51,402 bases of DNA from positions 1-51,402 of the forward strand of contig DASRZP010000054.1 in assembly GCA_035686305.1 (NCBI GenBank), written 5' to 3'. Both the position numbers and the translations under genes were made by a program. Positions within the stretch are counted from its first letter, which is position 1; each line of letters begins with the position of its first letter. The notes beneath the pieces are model-generated. The model was not told the origin of the DNA. It ran no database searches and saw only the letters and a list, made by a program, of their open reading frames with translations. The DNA comes from Thermodesulfovibrionales bacterium (GTDB lineage: Bacteria; Nitrospirota; Thermodesulfovibrionia; Thermodesulfovibrionales; UBA9159). This document shows positions 46,440-51,402 of the stretch, piece after piece.

Positions 46440-47651
46440 TTAACGGCCCCGAATGAAATAGTCCATAAGCCTATGTCCCTCTTCAACGACCATGGCGTCC
46501 TTCCTCTCCATGAGGGACTCATCGTATGCGGCGCCTTCATTCTTCCTCATCCTTCTGCTGTCATATATCACAAAGGGCACGGGTTCTTCGGTATGAGTTC
46601 TCACCTCTGTCGGCGTCGCGTGGTCCGGCATAAGCAATATCCGGTATTCATCAAAGGCCTTTGCCCCGCTGAGAACCGTGCCGACGACCAGGGCATCAAA
46701 GTCTTCGACGGCCCTTACCTTGTCCCGGCAATTCCCTGAATGCCCCGCCTCATCAGGGGCCTCGACATGGATATAGACAAAATCGACTTCCTCGAGGGCC
46801 TTCAGAGAATACTCGGCCTTTCCGATATAGTTCGTATCGATATAGCCTGTTACGCCAGGGACCCTGAGGATCTCAAACCCTGCGTATACGCCGAGCCCCT
46901 TTGTCAGGTCCACTGCTGAGACGAGTGCGCCGGAAAGGGCATACTTTTCCCTGAAGGTCGGCATCTTCGGTTTTCTCCCCTGTCCCCAGAGCCAGATGCT
47001 GTTGGCGGGCCTCTTTCCTTTGCTTATGCGCTCCTTGTTTATCTGATTGCCTTCGAGGACCCCCACCGACCTTCTCATGAGATCCCGTATGACCTCTTCA
47101 CCTTCTCCACAGGGAAGATAGTCCGAGATCTCTTTCCCGGTTATATCGTGAGGAGGAACACATTCAATGTCCGATGTGCCATGACGCCAGACCATGAGAT
47201 GGCGATAACTGACACCGGGATAGAAAGAGATTGTCTCTGTCCCGAGTTCCCGGTCGATCTCCTTTATCATGGCCCCGGCCTCTTCCGTAGATATATGCCC
47301 TCCGCTGTAATCCTCCATCACCGCATGGTTCTTTTGCCTATCGAATTTCAGGGTGACAAGATTGCACCGGTAAGCCACATCATCTTCTTTCAACTCTATG
47401 CCCATGCTGGCTGCCTCGAGAGGCGCACGGCCGCTGTAGAAGACCTTGGGGTCATACCCGAGGATGCTGAGGTTCGCGACGTCAGATCCCGGATGGAAAC
47501 CAGCAGGAATGGTTCTGACAGAGCCGATAACCCCTTCTCTCGCGAGGCGGTCCATATTCGGGGTGAAGGCAGCCTGAAGGGGTGTCTTGCCGCCCAGTTC
47601 CTTCAATGGCCTGTCGGCCATCCCGTCTCCGATTATGACAATGTATTTCAT
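46440..47651 (-). CDS. ApgM-type phosphoglycerate-mutase-family protein, probable homoserine kinase
   Basis: 403 residues of the alkaline-phosphatase superfamily. Metal ligands lie in VIIGDGMADRP, VHVEAPDEAGHSGN and LMPDHATPTEVRTH. The phosphate-accepting Ser is in AGFHPGSDVANLSILGYDP. The family covers cofactor-independent phosphoglycerate mutases of archaeal type, and a subgroup found next to threonine genes is proposed to be the homoserine kinase where ThrB is missing. Here it starts 2 bases after thrC, and no thrB lies in the window, so the kinase role is favoured. The reaction cannot be settled from sequence alone. Confidence 0.88.
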   Translation of the reverse strand: MKYIVIIGDGMADRPLKELGGKTPLQAAFTPNMDRLAREGVIGSVRTIPAGFHPGSDVANLSILGYDPKVFYSGRAPLEAASMGIELKEDDVAYRCNLVTLKFDRQKNHAVMEDYSGGHISTEEAGAMIKEIDRELGTETISFYPGVSYRHLMVWRHGTSDIECVPPHDITGKEISDYLPCGEGEEVIRDLMRRSVGVLEGNQINKERISKGKRPANSIWLWGQGRKPKMPTFREKYALSGALVSAVDLTKGLGVYAGFEILRVPGVTGYIDTNYIGKAEYSLKALEEVDFVYIHVEAPDEAGHSGNCRDKVRAVEDFDALVVGTVLSGAKAFDEYRILLMPDHATPTEVRTHTEEPVPFVIYDSRRMRKNEGAAYDESLMERKDAMVVEEGHRLMDYFIRGR

Positions 47652-47653
47652 CG

Positions 47654-48751
47654 TTATAAGATCTCTTCAATCACCTTCGAAACAGCCCCGATCTCTGATC
47701 CGACTCTCAAAGGCTCTTTGACGGCCTTAAAGACCGTGTCAGGGTCTTTTAAACCATGCCCCGTCAAGGTGCAGACAACGGTCTCTCCCTTCCTGAAATA
47801 TCCCTCGTTATATAACTTTCTAACACCGGCCACAGAGGCGGCAGACGCCGGTTCGCAGAATATACCTTCTGAGCCGGCGATAAGGCCGTAAGCCTGGAGG
47901 ATCTCTTCGTCGGTGACAGCCTCTATCCTGCCGCCCGATTCGTCCCGTGCTGCCACTGCGCCTCTCCAACTGGCAGGGTTTCCGATCCTGATCGCCGTCG
48001 CAATGGTCTCAGGGTTTTTGACGGGGTGTCCGAGAACGATTGGAGCAGCCCCCTTCGCCTGGAACCCGAGCATCCTGGGGAGACTGCCGATCTTGTTGTT
48101 ATCCCGGTATTCCCGGTAACCCTTCCAGTATGCCGTTATGTTGCCGGCGTTTCCCACGGGAAGGGCATGGAAGGCCGGGGCTGAACCGAGCTGGTCGCAG
48201 ACCTCGAAAGCAGCCGTCTTCTGGCCTTCGATGCGATAGGGGTTAATGGAGTTCACGAGGGTTATGGGATACCGCTCAACGACTGTCTTCACGATGTTCA
48301 GAGCCTCATCGAAGTTCCCTTCGATCTGCAGGACCTGCGCTCCGTGGATCAGCGCCTGAGCGAGCTTGCCCATGGCGATCTTTCCCTCAGGGATTATGAC
48401 GATTGCCTTCATTCCCGCACGTGCGGCGTATGCCGCTGCAGAAGCCGAGGTATTTCCCGTTGACGCGCAGATGACCGCCCTGGAGCCAGTTTCAGCAGCC
48501 TTTGAAATCGCCATGGTCATCCCCCTGTCCTTGAAAGAACCCGTAGGATTTGCGCCATCGAATTTCAGGTAGAGATCGAGATCTGCGCCGATCTTCTCCT
48601 GCAGGTTTGCAGCCCTGATAAGGGGTGTATTTCCCTCCTGCAGGCTCACAACAGGTGTCTTTTGCGAAACGGGCAGGAACGCCCGGTACTCTTCAATGAG
48701 GCCTCTCCACAACATGCCAATGCCTGTGCTGTATGATCCTTCTAAACCCAT
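47654..48751 (-). CDS. thrC: threonine synthase
   Basis: 365 residues, PLP-dependent fold type II. It turns O-phosphohomoserine into threonine. The PLP Lys lies in [30 protein letters not shown] opens the core, [19 protein letters not shown] follows, and the phosphate-binding glycines are in [30 protein letters not shown] precedes the ATG; a second ATG at 48715 is less likely. It is directly followed by the ApgM-like gene. A second, zinc-ribbon paralogue lies upstream at 49497. Confidence 0.93.
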   Translation of the reverse strand: MGLEGSYSTGIGMLWRGLIEEYRAFLPVSQKTPVVSLQEGNTPLIRAANLQEKIGADLDLYLKFDGANPTGSFKDRGMTMAISKAAETGSRAVICASTGNTSASAAAYAARAGMKAIVIIPEGKIAMGKLAQALIHGAQVLQIEGNFDEALNIVKTVVERYPITLVNSINPYRIEGQKTAAFEVCDQLGSAPAFHALPVGNAGNITAYWKGYREYRDNNKIGSLPRMLGFQAKGAAPIVLGHPVKNPETIATAIRIGNPASWRGAVAARDESGGRIEAVTDEEILQAYGLIAGSEGIFCEPASAASVAGVRKLYNEGYFRKGETVVCTLTGHGLKDPDTVFKAVKEPLRVGSEIGAVSKVIEEIL

Positions 48752-48854
48752 ACCATCTCCTGCGATCTTAAATCAACGTCTGTCATAGCTCAATTTCGGG
48801 GACCGGCGAATAGCTCTTGAGGGGTGCCGTCTCTTGATCTCAGGATCGAGAATG

Positions 48855-49091
48855 CTATTCTATGATGTCTCCTTCAACAAGTTCTACGTCCACACCCTGG
48901 TCTTTAAGATACTGGATGCCCTTTCCGAGATTCTCATTGGTCCCTTCCAGTTCAAGGACCATCTCGCCGACGGTCTCGGTGACCCTCGCCCTCCTGATGT
49001 TGGGCATCACGTCGAATTTCTTTGCCATCGTGAAGATAACTGGCTCCTTGATGAGATGCTGTGGGAAGGTCAATCTCACACGTTCTTTCAT
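48855..49091 (-). CDS. NIL-domain protein
   Basis: 78 residues consisting of one NIL domain: VRLTFPQHLIKEPVIFTMAKKFDV, NIRRARVTETVGEMVLELEG and GIQYLKDQGVDVELV. NIL domains occur at the end of methionine ABC transporter ATPases and, fused to ferredoxin, in an alternative homocysteine pathway of methanogens and some bacteria. No ferredoxin part is present here. GGAGG precedes the ATG. The threonine synthase and carrier-protein neighbours make a link to sulfur amino acids plausible. Confidence 0.87.
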   Translation of the reverse strand: MKERVRLTFPQHLIKEPVIFTMAKKFDVMPNIRRARVTETVGEMVLELEGTNENLGKGIQYLKDQGVDVELVEGDIIE

Positions 49092-49157
49092 ATCGCCTCC
49101 GTTTTGAGCAGTCAGCGGTCCCCCGTTGGCTGGTAACCGCTCACAAGAGACTGCCGG

Positions 49158-49439
49158 CTAATTTCGTCCTCCCGCAATCGCAGGGACGATCGAGACCTCA
49201 TCGCCGTCCTTGACGGACGTGCCCTCTGCCTTGAGAAACCTGATATCTTCTTCATTCACGTAGATATTCACAAATCTCCGTATCTTCCCCCCCTCGGAGA
49301 TCCTTTCTCCGATCCCGGGGAATCTCTTGTCGAGGTCCTGTATGAGGTCAATGACCGTTCCCGGAACTCCTTCAACCTCTTCCTTGCCCTGTGTCAATCT
49401 CTGCAGCGGTGTCGGTATTCTTACCTTTACTGCCATCAT
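49158..49439 (-). CDS. MoaD/ThiS-family ubiquitin-like sulfur carrier ending GGRN
   Basis: 93 residues with a beta-grasp fold: VKVRIPTPLQRLTQGKEEVE, then FVNIYVNEEDIRFLKAEGTSV and DGDEVSIVPAIAGGRN. The Gly-Gly that would carry sulfur as thiocarboxylate is followed by two extra residues (Arg-Asn) before the TAG. Trimming would be needed before activation, as for CysO and HcyS, which are processed by JAMM-type peptidases. GAGGAGGTAG precedes the ATG pair. It lies between the zinc-ribbon threonine-synthase-like gene and the NIL gene. Service to molybdopterin synthesis is the alternative; no moaE is nearby. Confidence 0.88.
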   Translation of the reverse strand: MMAVKVRIPTPLQRLTQGKEEVEGVPGTVIDLIQDLDKRFPGIGERISEGGKIRRFVNIYVNEEDIRFLKAEGTSVKDGDEVSIVPAIAGGRN

Positions 49440-49496
49440 CTACCTCCTCTTCAAAAAAGATCCCTATCTCCTCAGCAGCTGGCGACCGTAGGGAGA

Positions 49497-50732
49497 CTAG
49501 TGACCGATAATATTCAGCACCTCTTCGAATGCAGCGAGGTTCGGTTTTATGTAATGGGGCGACAGCGTCTGTCCGGCGAGGGCCTCCTGGGTCTTGAGCC
49601 CATTGCCGGTGATACAGATGACCGTTGTTTCGTCCTTATGAATCCTGCCGGTTTCGATGAGCTTCTTCGCACAGGCGAGGGTGACGCCTCCTGCGGTTTC
49701 GGCGAATATGCCCTCCGTCCTCGCAAGGAGCTTTATACCCTCAATGACCTCGGCGTCGGAGACGTGCTCTCCGTATCCGCCGCTCTCGTTCACCACATGG
49801 AGAGCATAGTACCCGTCCGCAGGATTACCGATGGCAAGTGATTTCGCGATCGTATCGGGCTTGACAGGCCTGATCATGTCGGTCCCCTGCTTGATCGCCG
49901 TCGCTATGGGAGAGCAACCCGTCGCCTGCGCGGCGAAGGCCTTTGTCTGAAGTTCCTTTATGATCCCGATCTCTTTGAATTCCTTGAAGGACTTCCATAT
50001 CTTCGTAAGCAGGGAGCCGCTCGCGCAGGGTACAACGACGTTGTCGGGCGCCCTCCAGCCCAGCTGTTCAATGATCTCGAAGCCCTGGGTCTTCGATCCT
50101 TCGGCATAGAAAGGCCTGATATTGATGTTCACAAAGGCCCACCTATACTTGTTCGCCACCTCACTGCAGAGCCTGTTGACCTCATCATAGTTGCCATCAA
50201 CAGCCACGACATAGGGCTCATAGACAAGGGACGCGACGATCTTGCTCGCTTCGAGGGTTGCAGGGATGAAGACAAACCTCCGGAAACCAGCTTTTGCCCC
50301 ATGGGCTGCCACGGAATGGGCAAGGTTGCCCGTAGAGGCACAGGCGACCGTGTCAAAGCCGAATTCCTTTGCCTTCGTGAGGGCAACGGCAACGACCCTG
50401 TCCTTAAAAGAGAGCGTGGGGTGGACCACCGTGTCGTCCTTTACGAACAACTCCCTGACACCGAGTTCCTTCGCAAGGTTGTCGGCCCTGATAAGAGGAG
50501 TAAAGCCTGACTGCAAGCCGACCTGGGGCTCGCCATCGATGGGCAGAAGTTCCTTGTACCGCCAGAGGTTCTCCTCTCTTTTCTCGATACTCTTTCTTGT
50601 CAAGACCTTCTTTATCTTCTTATAGTCATAGACGACCTCGAGGGGACCAAAACAGAACTCACAGACATATATGGGATCAACAGGGTACTCCCTGCCGCAT
50701 TCTCTGCACTTAAGACCGTTTACATATCCCAT
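49497..50732 (-). CDS. threonine-synthase-like PLP enzyme with N-terminal zinc ribbon
   Basis: 411 residues from the ATG at 50732, chosen because ACAGGAGGT stands before it; a longer frame starts at 50771. A zinc ribbon of four Cys (9, 12, 24, 27) opens the protein. The PLP Lys is in LSFKDRVVAVALTKA, followed by VACASTGNLAHSVAAHGAKA and VVPCASGSLLTKIWKSFKEF. By family it is a threonine synthase. A second such gene (47654) lies in the same cluster, and a sulfur carrier lies next door, so this copy may act on O-phosphohomoserine with a different nucleophile. That is a hypothesis. Confidence 0.88.
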   Translation of the reverse strand: MGYVNGLKCRECGREYPVDPIYVCEFCFGPLEVVYDYKKIKKVLTRKSIEKREENLWRYKELLPIDGEPQVGLQSGFTPLIRADNLAKELGVRELFVKDDTVVHPTLSFKDRVVAVALTKAKEFGFDTVACASTGNLAHSVAAHGAKAGFRRFVFIPATLEASKIVASLVYEPYVVAVDGNYDEVNRLCSEVANKYRWAFVNINIRPFYAEGSKTQGFEIIEQLGWRAPDNVVVPCASGSLLTKIWKSFKEFKEIGIIKELQTKAFAAQATGCSPIATAIKQGTDMIRPVKPDTIAKSLAIGNPADGYYALHVVNESGGYGEHVSDAEVIEGIKLLARTEGIFAETAGGVTLACAKKLIETGRIHKDETTVICITGNGLKTQEALAGQTLSPHYIKPNLAAFEEVLNIIGH

Positions 50733-51171
50733 AGGCACCTCCTGTCCTGCTTCCTGAAATCGACGGCACAAAAAGACCGAGAGGACGTTAAGTTACTATT
50801 TTACTCCAAAGAGTGCATAAAATAAACCCTAACAATGCAAACTATGGCAAGGCAGGCATGGATCGAAGCCCTGTGCATGAGATGGGATTCCGGCAATGAG
50901 GTACTTCGATGACTTCATCGTAAGTGGCCTCCCGCATTGAGCGTACAGCGGCAGTCGGCAACCATCAAAGGTATCGCGATACAAGGCTTCTCACCATACC
51001 TGCCTTCCCGAACAGGATAGTTTTGTGCAACTGGAAGGTTAACAGTCCCGAATTGCCTCATCGAAAATCGAAACGAGAGTGAATCATCCCGCTGACCTGC
51101 CGGGGGAGACTTTATTCATCAGGTCGGCCCGGCAAAGCCGGAGTGAAAGCTAAAAGTAGAAGGTGAAGGGG
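50733..51171. other. intergenic region holding a palindromic element
   Basis: About 440 bases without a convincing gene. It contains the long inverted repeat at 50849-51009 and a short hairpin CCGGC-AAA-GCCGG near 51130-51142, downstream of the Cys-rich gene on the minus strand. No promoter for the threonine-synthase-like gene could be placed with confidence. Confidence 0.45.
50849..51009. repeat. palindromic element sharing its ends with the one before ilvC
   Basis: AAGGCAGGCATGG (50849-50861) inverts to CCATACCTGCCTT (50994-51006) with one G-U-type mismatch, 132 bases apart. The ends AAGGCAGGCA and ACCTGCCTTCCC are identical to those at 21778-21787 and 21825-21836. The spacers share no obvious sequence. 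It could be a non-autonomous mobile repeat. Confidence 0.5.
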
Positions 51172-51402
51172 TTAACGAGAGCCCGAGCCGATCATCTTGC
51201 TCAGCATCGCCCGTATCTCCTGGCACTTCTTCTCTCTGTTCTCAAAGATCGTGTCCTCAATATACAGCTTTTTTCATAAGCCCCTCGATGATGGTATAGC
51301 CGCCGCAGGGCGGAACATCAAGCCCTTCCCTGAAATCACAGCCATCAACGAGGAAATCACATTTCGTGCAGACGGTCTCTCGAATCTCACGGTCACAAGA
51401 AA
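51172..51402 (-). pseudogene. Cys-rich small protein, frameshifted and cut by the window edge
   Basis: The minus strand enters at 51402 reading CDREIRETVCTKCDFLVDGC and DFREGLDVPPCGGYTIIEGL, with Cys spaced C-x2-C-x6-C and a late PPCGG. The in-frame stop is at 51257. At six A (T on the plus strand, 51269-51274) a one-base deletion would continue the protein as LYIEDTIFENREKKCQEIRA and MLSKMIGSGSR to a stop at 51172, which reads like a genuine C-terminus. So the gene is frameshifted by one A, or the assembly is wrong there. The family is not named; metal or iron-sulfur binding is inferred from the Cys. Confidence 0.6.

Noticed and set aside
51257-51277. Programmed -1 frameshift at AAAAAAG
   Set aside because: The zero frame reads AAA-AAA-G, not A-AAA-AAG, and the continuing frame needs +1. 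A homopolymer error or mutation is simpler.

Overview
The window looks like a chromosomal segment of a Gram-negative, respiring bacterium. The evidence is outer-membrane two-partner secretion genes, an Slp-type lipoprotein, several exported c-type cytochromes, a caa3 oxidase and a periplasmic sulfite dehydrogenase. The gene mix resembles Nitrospirota or Desulfobacterota/Geobacter-like lineages: lysC-cimA-ilvC-psd-pssA-leuA in a row, a phosphoglycerate-mutase-like gene abutting thrC, GYD and NIL domain proteins, and filamentous haemagglutinin with DUF928. That placement is inference; no rRNA is present. One tRNA (Ala, anticodon CGC) is present. I see no CRISPR array, phage or intact insertion sequence.

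Layout. 1-252: start of scpA, cut by the window edge. 587-1057: exported Met-rich protein with glycine heptads. 1329-6785 (minus): a cytochrome oxidase operon in the order small membrane protein, SCO, coxA, coxC, coxD, coxB (with fused cytochrome c), ctaB. 7028-10501: glutamate-dehydrogenase-family gene, a THEP1-type NTPase, a PaaK/CapK-like adenylate-forming enzyme and tRNA-Ala. 11019-14580: a wrecked FixH/YtkA-like pseudogene, then a Met/His-rich exported protein, a tandem YtkA-like protein and a di-haem peroxidase/MauG-like cytochrome. This is probably one periplasmic metal or redox island. 14677-18762: methyltransferase, a paired M16 protease (inactive plus active subunit) and an Slp lipoprotein. 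18955-26069: aspartate kinase, citramalate synthase, ketol-acid reductoisomerase, phosphatidylserine decarboxylase and synthase, and 2-isopropylmalate synthase.

27504-37350 is the most striking accessory block. A near-consensus promoter drives CHAT protease-like, CHASE2-cyclase and DUF928 genes. They converge on a TpsA/TpsB two-partner secretion pair. 37824-45797: fused membrane/spermidine-synthase-like protein, DUF488, sorAB-like sulfite dehydrogenase, a beta-hydroxyacid dehydrogenase and an L,D-transpeptidase. 46037-50732: GYD protein, then a minus-strand block of a zinc-ribbon threonine-synthase-like enzyme, a MoaD/ThiS-type carrier ending GGRN, a NIL-domain protein, threonine synthase and an ApgM-like probable homoserine kinase. 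This block may join threonine synthesis to a carrier-protein sulfur pathway. 51172-51402: a Cys-rich small protein, frameshifted and cut by the edge.

Small dispersed palindromic elements occur at 18059, 21776, 43793 and 50849. The 21776 and 50849 elements share their ends.
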